Shown in pieces: positions 1 through 8,856 of a stretch of 36,334 nt of DNA. Numbering within the stretch: the stretch's first letter is position 1; each line of letters begins with the position of its first letter. Origin of the DNA: JBGSMF01 sp964651475. GTDB taxonomy: Bacteria; Chloroflexota; Anaerolineae; Fen-1058. The notes under the pieces were generated by a model that was not told the origin of the DNA, did no database searches, and saw only the letters and a list, made by a program, of their open reading frames with translations. Where the stretch lies: the NCBI GenBank assembly GCA_964651475.1, contig CAZYXV010000038.1, forward strand, positions 1-36,334, read 5' to 3'. A program made the translations under genes and the position numbers.

Positions 1-1830
1 GATGCCTTTAGTGATGTAGCGATAAGCATCGTTCAACTCGTTCCATTGACGCAAGATAGAACCCAGGCCAACATAAACAGATCCAGTAAAGGGCATATCC
101 GGCCGGCCTGTATGGCGTTCGGTAAATTGAAGCGCTTGTTCATAGATACTTCTGGCTTGATGCAAATGAGCCAGGTCAGTATAAAGTCCGGCCAGGTTGA
201 GAAAGCTCAATATTGTGATGAAACTGCCCCCCATTTTCTCACTGGCAGCCACTGCCTCGGTGAAAATGCCCAGAGCTGCTTGAAGCTCACCTTGATGACG
301 ACAAGCAACACCCAGATATAAGGCGGTTTGAGACCGAATTGCTGTTGCCTCTAATGGCAACTGTGCCAACGCTTGACGAGCATGCATGATTGTCTGGGCG
401 TGTTCGCCTCTGACAAAGGTCAGGTAGGCACGATGGGAGTGAATATGCCCACGGATAATTTCCGCCTCCGTGTCATTCTCTTGGCCAAGATTAGCCATGG
501 CTGCTTCGGCATCCGACAAACGGGCTTCGGCAGCCTCGAATTGCCCGGCCAGGTGCAGCGTCCAGGCATGAATAACGCACAAATACGGTTGCTCTTTCAC
601 CAGACTTTCAGGGAGGGCGTTGATCCAGTCGGAAACAGCAACGTGTTCGCCCCCCTTCAAAATCTCAAGGGCCAGGGTTTTTAGCAAATCAGCCGCATGT
701 TGATAATCTTTTGCCGCAAGAGAATGTTGCAAGGCTTCACGATTCAATCCCTGGTTGGCGAACCACTCAGCAGCCCGGCGATGTAATTGGGAAATATGGT
801 CCGGCTCAGTTTCGCCCAAACGCTGGCGCAGCAAGTCGGCAAACAGGTGGTGATAGCGGTACCAGCACCGTTCGTCGTCCAGGGGCACGACAAAGAGGTT
901 TTGCCTCTCCAGCCTCTCAAGCATCTTCTGACCGCCTGAAACGCCGGTCACTGCATCGCAAAGGGGGCCGGTGAGCCGGGTGAGGATCGCGGTTTGAAGA
1001 AGAAAGTCCTGAACCTCTTCCGGCTCGCGGGCCAACACCTCCTCCAGCATAAAGTCCATAATGAAGCGATGGGTGCCCGCGAATGCCTGGATGAAGCTAT
1101 CCACACGCTCCGTGTCCCATCCCCGCATAGAGAGAGCAGCCATCTGCAAGCCGGCAATCCAGCCTTCCGTACGTTCTTCGAGCACCGCGACCGATTCAGC
1201 ATCCAGACGGAGGCCCATAACGTCGTTCAGGAACTGGGTTGCTTCGGGCTTGGTAAAGCGAAGATCAATAGCTCGGAGTTCAACCGCTTGGCCGCGCGCC
1301 CGCAAACGGGCTAAAGGAAGCGGTGGATCCGAACGGGCAGCGATCACCAGATGGAATGTTTTGGGGCAATGCTCGAGTAAAAAAACCACTTGCTCATGCA
1401 CAGCCTGGCTGCTAATAAACTGGTAGTCATCCAACACCAGGGAAATCTCCTCACCAGCGATATCCAAATCATTGATAAGGCTGGTAAGGACTGCTTCCGC
1501 TGGCGCTTGCTGTGACGCCGCCATCAGTTGTGCGGCCTCGCTCCCGATTGTATTGTCAGCCTGCTGCAAGGCAGCGACTAGATAGTTGAGGAAGCGCTCA
1601 GCCTGGTTATCATCCTTATCTAGAGACAGCCAGGCGACAGGTATGCCGCAACCGGCGATACAGGATGCCACCAGGGTGGTCTTGCCAAAACCGGCGGGGG
1701 CAGCAATCAGGGTAAGCGGACCACATAGCCCTCGAGCAATCTGTTCCTGGAGCCGCGGCCGGGGAACTAGTCCCGGTCGGATGAAGGGCAGGCGTAGCTT
1801 TGTATGGATGAGCAGGTCAACCTTTTGCAT
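1..1830 (-). CDS. MalT/LuxR-type ATP-dependent transcriptional regulator, partial (C-terminus beyond left edge)
   Basis: The minus strand is open from an ATG at 1830 to the window edge (610 codons, no stop). The product begins with a signal-transduction NTPase. Walker A APAGFGKT is at residues 44-51, the typical WLSLDKDDN at 67-75 and Walker B LVLDDYQ at 131-137. A winged-helix-like segment and then helical TPR-like repeats follow from about residue 340. MalT-family proteins are about 850-900 residues and end in a LuxR helix-turn-helix, so that domain should lie outside the window. No good ribosome site precedes the ATG; a TTG five codons upstream is an alternative. It follows the methyltransferase gene at 1858-2469 by 27 bp and is in the same frame as it, so it is probably co-transcribed. 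The inducer is unknown. Confidence 0.9.
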   Translation of the reverse strand, partial: MQKVDLLIHTKLRLPFIRPGLVPRPRLQEQIARGLCGPLTLIAAPAGFGKTTLVASCIAGCGIPVAWLSLDKDDNQAERFLNYLVAALQQADNTIGSEAAQLMAASQQAPAEAVLTSLINDLDIAGEEISLVLDDYQFISSQAVHEQVVFLLEHCPKTFHLVIAARSDPPLPLARLRARGQAVELRAIDLRFTKPEATQFLNDVMGLRLDAESVAVLEERTEGWIAGLQMAALSMRGWDTERVDSFIQAFAGTHRFIMDFMLEEVLAREPEEVQDFLLQTAILTRLTGPLCDAVTGVSGGQKMLERLERQNLFVVPLDDERCWYRYHHLFADLLRQRLGETEPDHISQLHRRAAEWFANQGLNREALQHSLAAKDYQHAADLLKTLALEILKGGEHVAVSDWINALPESLVKEQPYLCVIHAWTLHLAGQFEAAEARLSDAEAAMANLGQENDTEAEIIRGHIHSHRAYLTFVRGEHAQTIMHARQALAQLPLEATAIRSQTALYLGVACRHQGELQAALGIFTEAVAASEKMGGSFITILSFLNLAGLYTDLAHLHQARSIYEQALQFTERHTGRPDMPFTGSVYVGLGSILRQWNELNDAYRYITKGI

Positions 1831-1857
1831 TTTACTGTGCGCCAACGCGGCCCCGGC

Positions 1858-2469
1858 TCACGCTGCACCTCGCCGCTTGGGAAAGAACATCCCGGTACGC
1901 GCGCGGTAATCGGCATACGCTTGCCCGTAGCGCAGCAGCAAATCCTTTTCCTCTTCTACACTCCACCAATACCATACCGGCAGATACAGCAGGGAAAAGA
2001 CAGTCAGGAATGGCGAGTTGACCAGCAGCGCAAAGACCGTCCACAGCAGCACTTCGCCTATGGCCTGCGGATGGCGAATCTTTTCATAGATGCCGCCGTA
2101 CATCGTGTGCGACTTGTCGGGAGCCAGCGCTTCCTTGCCCGCGTCGCGCACACCCCAGAGCATGACCGTCAACGCTGGGATAGCGATCAGCGCCGCAAAA
2201 GCAACGCTCACCACATACGGCCAGGGAAATCGCGCCGGCAGCGGGTCAATGGGCAGCGGGTACCAGTGATAGAGCACGTAATTGAACGACGCCAGCATCA
2301 TGGGAATCATTCCTATCAAGCGATATTGCCCGCAGAGCTTGTACGCCCGCTCGCCGATTTTGCGCTCCAGGTGCGCCGGGCGCACGCTGAGCACGTACAA
2401 GATCGAGAAAGCAATCGAAGAAATGATCAACACGGCAAAATTCAACCAGCCTAACAGTTCACGATTCAT
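1858..2469 (-). CDS. Isoprenylcysteine carboxyl methyltransferase (ICMT/PEMT)-like integral membrane protein
   Basis: The product has 203 residues with about five hydrophobic segments (roughly 8-28, 51-69, 84-106, 139-151 and 154-169). The C-terminal half carries the signature of the ICMT/phospholipid methyltransferase superfamily: RHPQAIGE at 132-139, then an acidic EEEKDLL...YGQAYADY stretch at 172-188 that normally helps bind S-adenosylmethionine. Bacterial members methylate small lipids, isoprenoids or other membrane-associated substrates; the substrate cannot be read from sequence. Its ATG overlaps the stop of the upstream methyltransferase by 4 bp (ATGA), which suggests translational coupling of two SAM-dependent enzymes. 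Confidence 0.85.
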   Translation of the reverse strand: MNRELLGWLNFAVLIISSIAFSILYVLSVRPAHLERKIGERAYKLCGQYRLIGMIPMMLASFNYVLYHWYPLPIDPLPARFPWPYVVSVAFAALIAIPALTVMLWGVRDAGKEALAPDKSHTMYGGIYEKIRHPQAIGEVLLWTVFALLVNSPFLTVFSLLYLPVWYWWSVEEEKDLLLRYGQAYADYRARTGMFFPKRRGAA

Positions 2470-3158
2470 TTTCTCTCTCCTGCAAAGCTAGAGGCTGTAA
2501 CAATCTCAATCGGCAGCCCCCAGGTAGATGTGTTTATTACGTCCACGATGTCAAATCCGGTGTTCTCCAAGGCTTGTTGAGCCAAGATCGGACGGCAATC
2601 AATGTAAGCGGGGAACCTGGCATGCGCCCACTCGTAGAGCCGGGGCATCAGGCCGGCCGCGTTCTTTTTCGACAACGAAACAACGCCCAGTCGCCCGCCG
2701 TTGCGCAAAACTCGCCGGCACTCGCGCAATACTATTGGAATGTCCGGCGTGTCGAAAAGCTCAAGCGTAAAGCTCATAAAAACAACATCAAAGCAGTTAG
2801 CCTCAAAGGAAAGTTGTCTAGCATCGCCGCACATTAGCTCTACCCTTGCCGATAGCCCTGCCTTGTTAACCATCGCCTGGGTGACGCTGAGCATGCCATC
2901 TGAAATATCAACCCCGTACACTTGGCCCGAGTCCCCAACAGATTGCGCCAAGGCCAGTATGGAATATCCCGTCCCAAATCCAATCTCGAGAACGATTTCG
3001 CCTGTTTGGATATTTAACTTTTGCAAGCCAGCATCCGTAAATCTTTTCTCGCTTGATCCGGCCAGCCAGTCGTACCATTGGCTCATGCGGTTGTAACTGG
3101 TCCGGGCTTGTTCTCTCGACCGTGTGACTCGGCTTATCTCAAGCGTGCCGGTTGGCAT
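2466..3158 (-). CDS. Class I SAM-dependent methyltransferase (UbiE-like)
   Basis: The product has 230 residues from the ATG at 3158. I chose that start because GAGAGG lies seven bases upstream; an open frame continues farther 5' but reads as non-homologous sequence. SAM-binding motif I, VLEIGFGTG, is at residues 56-64. The acidic end of strand 2 is in YGVDISDGML (81-90) and the motif IV region is FDVVFMSFTLELFD (about 123-136). The fold is Rossmann-like, of the ubiquinone/menaquinone methyltransferase type. The substrate is unknown. It is the first gene of a three-gene minus-strand unit with the ICMT-like protein and the MalT-like regulator. The 194 bp upstream hold an imperfect inverted repeat at about 3272-3295 (GAGATCAC / GTAATCTC) that could be an operator. 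Confidence 0.87.
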   Translation of the reverse strand: MPTGTLEISRVTRSREQARTSYNRMSQWYDWLAGSSEKRFTDAGLQKLNIQTGEIVLEIGFGTGYSILALAQSVGDSGQVYGVDISDGMLSVTQAMVNKAGLSARVELMCGDARQLSFEANCFDVVFMSFTLELFDTPDIPIVLRECRRVLRNGGRLGVVSLSKKNAAGLMPRLYEWAHARFPAYIDCRPILAQQALENTGFDIVDVINTSTWGLPIEIVTASSFAGERK

Positions 3159-3352
3159 ATCTATCCTCTCTTGCCCATGTGTCAGAGGCGCGCCCTCGCG
3201 TGTGGTTGGTTCTAGCACAGTCTGCCACAGGAAAGAATGAAGCGGGCTGCATAATGGTAAACAATCCGAGATCACGGCTGAGTGTAATCTCTGTAAGCAC
3301 ATTCTTCCCGTTAGCCGCGGTCGAATAAACGGCGGTGAGATTGGGAGACTGC

Positions 3353-4141
3353 TTAGGGCATAGTCTGTTCGGCAACTTGGGCCACAGTAAACAAGTCGTC
3401 GAGCCAGGCTTGAAATTGGGCAGGCGCAATTTGCACAGGGTGGGCGCGCAGCCAGATTTTATCGGGCTGAAAATAAAGCTCGCGAAAACCGCTGATGGCC
3501 TGATCGAGCATTAACCGTTCCAGCGCCGCCCGGCCCTCTGGATCAGCGGCCAATCGCTTGACCCACGCCGCATCCTGCGTATAAACCTCAAGTTTGTCCA
3601 ACCCCGGCTCTTGCAAATCTAGCTGGGGACAATCACGGCAATCCAGCAAGGGCCTCGACCGCCCCATTGCGGCTTGCGCCGTGGGGGTGGCGCTAATGTG
3701 GACATCAAGCAGCGCCGGCCACGGGCTGCGCGACGGCACATAATACACATCCACCATCCGTCCGCGTAGCGTTCCGCGATACGCTTGCCCAAAGAGCATA
3801 TATACTACGAACGGGTAGGTTTTGGACTTTTCTCCAAGCGTAATTGAGCGTGATGAAAAGTCCAAATTCAGCCCGTTCGGAGTATAACTCTGTGCGCTCA
3901 ATCCAGCGGGAATAAGCACCGGATCCAAAACTTGCCCGGTTTGGGCAAACAAGGAAATGGCATAAAGCAGCAGTCCAATCAAGCCAGCCAATCCCACGCC
4001 ACCGGTGATGATGGCCGCCGGCAAGTTGCGCGCGTGGTCGCCGGGTGCTGGAAAGGGAGAGGGGAGCGGCAACCATAATAATATTAACGCCAAAAACAAG
4101 AGTAGAAGGGGTAACATGAGCAAAAAGAGTATCAAGCGCAC
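3353..4141 (-). CDS. Membrane protein of unknown function, last gene of ion-transport operon
   Basis: The product has 262 residues and I do not recognise the family. The start is a GTG at 4141 with GGAGG about eight bases upstream. Two transmembrane helices lie near the N-terminus (about 3-27 and 44-66). They are followed by a soluble domain of about 190 residues with mixed beta/alpha content and no Cys cluster beyond a CRDC (Cys-Arg-Asp-Cys) near residue 168. It follows the ClC gene by 15 bp, so it is probably translated from the same message. A role as an accessory or regulatory subunit of the transporters is an inference from position only. Confidence 0.75.
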   Translation of the reverse strand: MRLILFLLMLPLLLLFLALILLWLPLPSPFPAPGDHARNLPAAIITGGVGLAGLIGLLLYAISLFAQTGQVLDPVLIPAGLSAQSYTPNGLNLDFSSRSITLGEKSKTYPFVVYMLFGQAYRGTLRGRMVDVYYVPSRSPWPALLDVHISATPTAQAAMGRSRPLLDCRDCPQLDLQEPGLDKLEVYTQDAAWVKRLAADPEGRAALERLMLDQAISGFRELYFQPDKIWLRAHPVQIAPAQFQAWLDDLFTVAQVAEQTMP

Positions 4142-4156
4142 TGTGCAACCTCCGTG

Positions 4157-6181
4157 TCATTGTTCCACTGGCGTTTTGCAAATCCGCTGCACCAGCTCGC
4201 GCGCCTCGCTTTCCGCCACGTACACCAACACATCGCCCGCTCCGAGCACCGTGTCGCCGTGCGGAAACATCACTTGCCGCCCGCGCCGCAAGGTGGCAAT
4301 GATGCACTCGCGCGGCCAGGCGACCTCGCTAATGCGCTTGCCAATGCAAGCCGCTCCGGCTTCAATGGTCACTTCTTCCACACTCACGCCATCCGCTTCT
4401 GCAACGCGCGCGTCCAGTTGCACCTGCTGGATGCGATGCTGCCTGGCGGCCCGCTGCGCCAGCGCCGCATCGTAGGCGCGCACAATGTCACTGCGACGCA
4501 CTACCCCCAGAAAATTGCGCGGGTTATCGCGCGCCACCACCGGCAGACGCGACAGGTCGCGCGGCGCCATGCGGCGCAGGGCAGTGCCCAGCGTGTCATC
4601 GGGGAAAACCGTAATCATCTCGCGCGTGGCAATATCTCGCACAGTGAGGTCATTGAGTGAGCCGTGTTCGCCGCTCGAGGCGCGGCGATAGTCTTCAACC
4701 GACACAATGCCAAACAAGCTGCCATCGTCATTCAACACGGCGAAACCATGCCGCCCCGTCTGCAAGAATCTATCGGCCAACTGCGCCACCGGGAAATGGG
4801 TTGAGAGCGTCAATGTATCGTGCAGCATCACGTCGCCCACCCGCACCGATTCCATTACGTCTATATCGCGCCCGCGCTGCAAGCGGATGCCCTTGCGCGC
4901 CAATCCCAGGGTGTAGACCGAATCGTGCTGCAATCGCTGCGAGACGAGCAGACTGATAATCACTGCAAACATGAGCGGCAAGATAATGCGGTAATCGTGC
5001 GTCATCTCAAATAGCAAAAGGATGGCCGTGAGCGGCGCGTGGACCGCACCGGCCAATACTGCTGCCATGCCGACCATGGCAAACGCCGGCGGAGCAATGT
5101 TGAGCGAGGGAAACAACAGCTCGCACATCTGCCCATACGCTGCACCCAAGGTCGCGCCCAAGAACAGCGACGGCGCGAACACGCCGCCCACAAAGCCGCC
5201 GCCGATGCTGGCAGGCGTGAGAATCAGTTTGGCAATGAGCAATGCCATCAATACAAGTGCAGACCACTCTCCGCCGCCGAGGACGCTCTCGATGGTCTCG
5301 TACCCCACCCCAAAAACTTGCGGCAACAGGATTCCCGCCAGGCCAACCAGCAACCCGGCTGCGGCTGGCTTGACCCACGTCGGAACGTGCCAGCCGTGAA
5401 ACGCATCGTGCGCCACGTACAGCGCGCGGATATACACTGCCGCAATCGGCCCGGCCAGCAAGCCCAACCCAAGATACAAGGGCAATTCCCATGCCGAGTT
5501 GAACGCATACGGCGGAACAAGAAAAGCTGGTTGCGGCCCAGACACCGCTTGTGTGAACACCGCAGAAATCACTGACGCCAGCACCACGATGCCCAGTGCC
5601 CCGCCGCTCAACTCGCCCAGTACAATTTCAATGGCGAAAAAGATGCCGGCAATGGGCGCATTGAACGCTGCCGCAATGCCGGCTGCCGCGCCCGCCGCCG
5701 CCAATGTGCGCACGCGCTCATCGGCAAGATTCAGCCATTGACCAAACATCGAACCGAGATTCGCGCCAATCTGCACCGAGGGGTCTTCTGGCCCAACCGA
5801 CGCGCCTGAGCCAATGGACAAGGCTGCTGCGATGGCTTTGGCCGGCACGCGCTTGTAGCGCAGTCGCCCGCCAACCAGGGCGACTGCTTCCATAATGCCG
5901 GCCACGCCGTGATGCCGTTCTTCGCCGATGAACCAATGCTTGATCAGCCCTACCAACACGCCACCCAAAACCGGCACTAACATAATCGTCCACGTACCCA
6001 GGCGGCCCAGGCTCGTTTCCAGTTCGTCAAAAGCAATCCATTGCGCCAGGTCAATCAATCGTTTAAATAGCCAGATGCCCATGCCGCTGGTGAGGCCGAC
6101 GAGCACCGCCGCCCCGCCCAGCAGGTACGACTCAGAGGGTTGGAGGTATTCCAGACAACGTGTGAGGACTCTTTTTTTCAT
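4157..6181 (-). CDS. ClC-family chloride channel/transporter with two CBS domains and a TrkA-C domain
   Basis: The product has 674 residues. The ClC membrane domain occupies about 18-425. It contains a GIME variant of the first selectivity motif (95-98), GPEDP at 130-134 keeping the gating glutamate (E132), FNAPIAGIFF at 173-182, GGVFAPS at 332-338 and the conserved pore tyrosine region SVYTLGL at 421-427. Two CBS domains (about 448-570) and a TrkA-C/RCK-C ligand-binding domain (about 600-668) follow, suggesting control by nucleotides. By alignment from memory with E. coli ClC, the internal proton glutamate (E203) is replaced by Ile186 and the central serine by alanine, so H+ coupling may be altered. 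Its ATG overlaps the stop of the exchanger gene (ATGA). Confidence 0.95.
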   Translation of the reverse strand: MKKRVLTRCLEYLQPSESYLLGGAAVLVGLTSGMGIWLFKRLIDLAQWIAFDELETSLGRLGTWTIMLVPVLGGVLVGLIKHWFIGEERHHGVAGIMEAVALVGGRLRYKRVPAKAIAAALSIGSGASVGPEDPSVQIGANLGSMFGQWLNLADERVRTLAAAGAAAGIAAAFNAPIAGIFFAIEIVLGELSGGALGIVVLASVISAVFTQAVSGPQPAFLVPPYAFNSAWELPLYLGLGLLAGPIAAVYIRALYVAHDAFHGWHVPTWVKPAAAGLLVGLAGILLPQVFGVGYETIESVLGGGEWSALVLMALLIAKLILTPASIGGGFVGGVFAPSLFLGATLGAAYGQMCELLFPSLNIAPPAFAMVGMAAVLAGAVHAPLTAILLLFEMTHDYRIILPLMFAVIISLLVSQRLQHDSVYTLGLARKGIRLQRGRDIDVMESVRVGDVMLHDTLTLSTHFPVAQLADRFLQTGRHGFAVLNDDGSLFGIVSVEDYRRASSGEHGSLNDLTVRDIATREMITVFPDDTLGTALRRMAPRDLSRLPVVARDNPRNFLGVVRRSDIVRAYDAALAQRAARQHRIQQVQLDARVAEADGVSVEEVTIEAGAACIGKRISEVAWPRECIIATLRRGRQVMFPHGDTVLGAGDVLVYVAESEARELVQRICKTPVEQ

Positions 6182-7173
6182 ACTCCAATCCCTTTCGTGT
6201 ATAGGAGAAATATCCCTGCCAGGTAGACAATGATAATCAGCAGCGCATCCAACTCAACAAACAAAAAGCGCCGTTCCAGGCGGGCCAGGTTGCCCACCAA
6301 GGCCATGTTGGTTAATAATAACCCAAGCAGGCCAACCAGCGCAAACGCCGGATCAATTGCACCCAAGAAGCGTCCCTGCGTGTAAAACACATCCACCAAC
6401 GCAAGCGCGAACATGTTGAATACATTGCTGCCAAAGAGATTGCCTACAGCCATGTCAAACGCGCCCAGGCGGACTGCGGCCAGCGCGGCGACCAGTTCCG
6501 GCAGCGAGGTAACAAAGGCCACCAGTACCGCGCCCACAAAACCCGTGCCCAGCCCGGTGATAGTTGCAATTTCGGCGCTGGACGAAACCAGGTAGGGTAC
6601 GACGAGGATAAGCACGGCCGTCGCCGCGCCAAAGCCAAACAGCGCCCGCTTTAGACTCGGTACGCGCGCGCCAATCGGTTCGCCCGTTGGCTCGATGGCC
6701 GCGCCTGATTGCTGACCTTGCTGTTGAATCAGGCGCACGCCGCCGACGTAAGCCAGCATCACAATGAGGCTGTCTATGCCAATCCAGCCAATCTGCCCAG
6801 AGACGTTGGCCAGCACGAAAAACACCACCAGGCCAATCAGCAGCGAAGCCAGCGCCACAGTCAATGCGTGGGTAAAAGCCACCTGGCGCAAAATGCGCGC
6901 GCGTTGGTTGAGCAAATCCAGCACCGCCAGCAAAAACATGTTGACCATGTTGGAGCCGAAAAAGTTGCCCGCCGCCAGGTTGGGTACGGTCTGCTGAATT
7001 GAGCTAATCGCCGTGACCAGCTCCGGCAGCGAGGTGGCGCCGGCTAGCAGCAGCGCGCCGACAAACATCCCGCCCAGGCGCGTGCGCACGGCAATCACGT
7101 CGCCGTATTCGGCCAGCTTGATGGCGGCCAGCACAATGACGACCGAGCTTGCGACAAAGATTATCCAGGCCAT
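6178..7173 (-). CDS. Sodium/calcium exchanger family (CaCA) cation:cation antiporter
   Basis: The product has 331 residues and about ten hydrophobic helices arranged as two homologous halves. The alpha-1 repeat has GATSLPE (45-51) and GNFFGSN (69-75); the alpha-2 repeat has FVTSLPE (220-226) and GNLFGSN (244-250). These are the ion-binding signatures of the YrbG/CaCA family. I chose the ATG at 7173 because GGAGG lies five bases upstream. An ATG at 7185 overlaps the previous stop (TAATG) but has no ribosome site of its own. The ion is probably Ca2+ or Na+ against H+ or Na+. It sits between the PII-like gene and the ClC gene. Confidence 0.92.
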   Translation of the reverse strand: MAWIIFVASSVVIVLAAIKLAEYGDVIAVRTRLGGMFVGALLLAGATSLPELVTAISSIQQTVPNLAAGNFFGSNMVNMFLLAVLDLLNQRARILRQVAFTHALTVALASLLIGLVVFFVLANVSGQIGWIGIDSLIVMLAYVGGVRLIQQQGQQSGAAIEPTGEPIGARVPSLKRALFGFGAATAVLILVVPYLVSSSAEIATITGLGTGFVGAVLVAFVTSLPELVAALAAVRLGAFDMAVGNLFGSNVFNMFALALVDVFYTQGRFLGAIDPAFALVGLLGLLLTNMALVGNLARLERRFLFVELDALLIIIVYLAGIFLLYTKGIGV

Positions 7174-7184
7174 CGCGCCCTCCA

Positions 7185-7550
7185 TTATTCGGTTTCTGCC
7201 CTGTATTGCTTGGGCAGACCCCAGGCCGCCTCTATCGGCAGCGCAAACAAGATGCCCGTATGTGGGCCGGCCAGGTCGCCGGTGACAGCTTCAGTTGCGG
7301 CGACGGCACGCCTGACGGTGTCCATATCCTGAACAACGGCAAACAGCGTGTTGTGGCTGTACTGGTCGGTGCGCAGCAGGCGGCTAAAGCCCATAAACAG
7401 CGGCACAGCTTCTTGAACGGCGCGCTTACGGATGCGTTGGATGCCGGTGCTATCCAGCACCGTGATGCCCATCACACCGGCTTCAGTCCAACCATCCAAT
7501 ACAGCCGTCAAGTGGGAAGGATTATCCAATACGCAGACTAGCAGATACAT
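7185..7550 (-). CDS. Small PII-like signalling protein
   Basis: The product has 121 residues. The ATG at 7550 is preceded by a full AAGGAGGT, so the longer open frame upstream is not used. The product resembles the ferredoxin-like fold of PII proteins. An N-terminal strand (MYLLVCVLDNP) leads into a helix and then GVMGITVLDSTG (26-37). An insertion where PII has its T-loop comes next, then a second strand-helix-strand with TGDLAGPHTGILFALPI near residues 87-103. Canonical PII proteins bind ATP/ADP and control nitrogen enzymes. This one lacks the usual T-loop tyrosine and sits between permease and exchanger genes, so I infer a nucleotide-responsive regulator of those transporters. Confidence 0.75.
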   Translation of the reverse strand: MYLLVCVLDNPSHLTAVLDGWTEAGVMGITVLDSTGIQRIRKRAVQEAVPLFMGFSRLLRTDQYSHNTLFAVVQDMDTVRRAVAATEAVTGDLAGPHTGILFALPIEAAWGLPKQYRAETE

Positions 7551-7566
7551 CTTTACCTCCTTGTCA

Positions 7567-8856
7567 TTAATGGATGAACAATGGATACGCCAGCACAAAT
7601 AAGAGGCTGGCAACGGCGCACGTGACCAGCATTACAGGCAGCCCGCGCCGACTCCACAACGTCGGCGTAATGGGCGTGCGGGTTCGCTCGGACAGCGAGG
7701 CGACTACAATGTTGGCCGTCGAGCCAATGATCGTGCCATTGCCGCCAAAACCAGCGCCGAGCGCCAGAGCCCACCACAGCGGGTACACTTGCACCCCGGC
7801 CGCGCCCAGCTCGTGAATCACCGGGATGAGCGCAATTGTGATGGGCACATTATCCACCACCGCCGAGAGTATCGCCACAATCCAAAGCAATAGCACACCC
7901 AGCAGCATGGGTGGCACATCCCGGACACGCATGATAAGCAAAGCCGCGCCATGCAGCACTCCCGCCGCCTCCATGCCACCTACCATCATAAACAAGGCCA
8001 CGAAAAAGATCAAGACGCTCCACTCGATTCGCTTGAGTACCAGATTAATGTCAGGCCGTATCCAGACTAGCGCGACGGCCGCGGCGCTTGAGGCAATGTA
8101 CGCTGGAGTGAGATGCAGGCTCTCCTCGGTAAAAAACAGCAATATAGCCACGCCCAAGACAACGAGCACCCGCCGCGCCGTTGCCTTGTCGTGCAGGGCT
8201 TGAGAGGGGTCCAGTTTCAACAGTGCCTCGGCATCGGCGGGGCGTTGCGCCAGTTCGGCGCAAAAGAGATAGCGCAGCAGCAACAACGCCGCCAGCCACG
8301 CCACTACCACAACCGGCAAGGTGTGCGTGAGAAAATCGTTAAAAGACAGGCCAGCAGCCGATGCAATTAAAACATTAGGCGGATCGCCAATGAGGGTGGC
8401 TACGCCGCCCGTGTCTGAAAGCAGGGCCTCGGCCATCAACAGCGGCACAGCGCTCACGCCCAAAATCTCACAGATCAAGATCGTCACCGGCGCGATAAGC
8501 ACAACGGTGGTGACATTGTCCAGGAACATTGATAGCACCGTCGTCACTGTGCCCAGCAGCACCAGCAAGCGCACGGGACGGCCATGCGACAAGCGCGCGG
8601 CCCATATCGCCAGGTATTGAAAAAAGCCGGTGGGTTCCAGCAGCGCAATCAGCGTCATCATGCCCAGCAGCAGCCCCAGCGTATCAAAGTCAATCGCCGC
8701 CACGGCTTGCTCTTCCGAATAAAAGCCTAATGCCATGCCTGCGCCAACCATCGCGGCTGCTCCCGCAATGGCCGTAATCGTTCGATTGAGTTTTTCGGAA
8801 AAGATCAGATATAGGCTAACGCCAAAAATCAGGATGGAGACAATAGTGGGAATCAT
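7567..8856 (-). CDS. SLC13/ArsB/NhaD-type ion transporter permease
   Basis: The product has 429 residues with about eleven hydrophobic helices. Two inverted repeats carry the superfamily signatures: FLDNVTT (111-117) with SDTGGVATLIGDPPN (147-161), and VDNVPIT (334-340) with GFGGNGTIIGSTANIV (369-384). These mark the IT superfamily, which includes ArsB, NhaD Na+/H+ antiporters, the P protein and citrate carriers. The substrate cannot be fixed from sequence. With CaCA and ClC partners, a Na+/H+ antiporter is as likely as an organic-anion carrier. It starts 4 bp inside the end of the CBS gene (ATGA) and ends 16 bp before the PII-like gene. Confidence 0.9.
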   Translation of the reverse strand: MIPTIVSILIFGVSLYLIFSEKLNRTITAIAGAAAMVGAGMALGFYSEEQAVAAIDFDTLGLLLGMMTLIALLEPTGFFQYLAIWAARLSHGRPVRLLVLLGTVTTVLSMFLDNVTTVVLIAPVTILICEILGVSAVPLLMAEALLSDTGGVATLIGDPPNVLIASAAGLSFNDFLTHTLPVVVVAWLAALLLLRYLFCAELAQRPADAEALLKLDPSQALHDKATARRVLVVLGVAILLFFTEESLHLTPAYIASSAAAVALVWIRPDINLVLKRIEWSVLIFFVALFMMVGGMEAAGVLHGAALLIMRVRDVPPMLLGVLLLWIVAILSAVVDNVPITIALIPVIHELGAAGVQVYPLWWALALGAGFGGNGTIIGSTANIVVASLSERTRTPITPTLWSRRGLPVMLVTCAVASLLFVLAYPLFIH

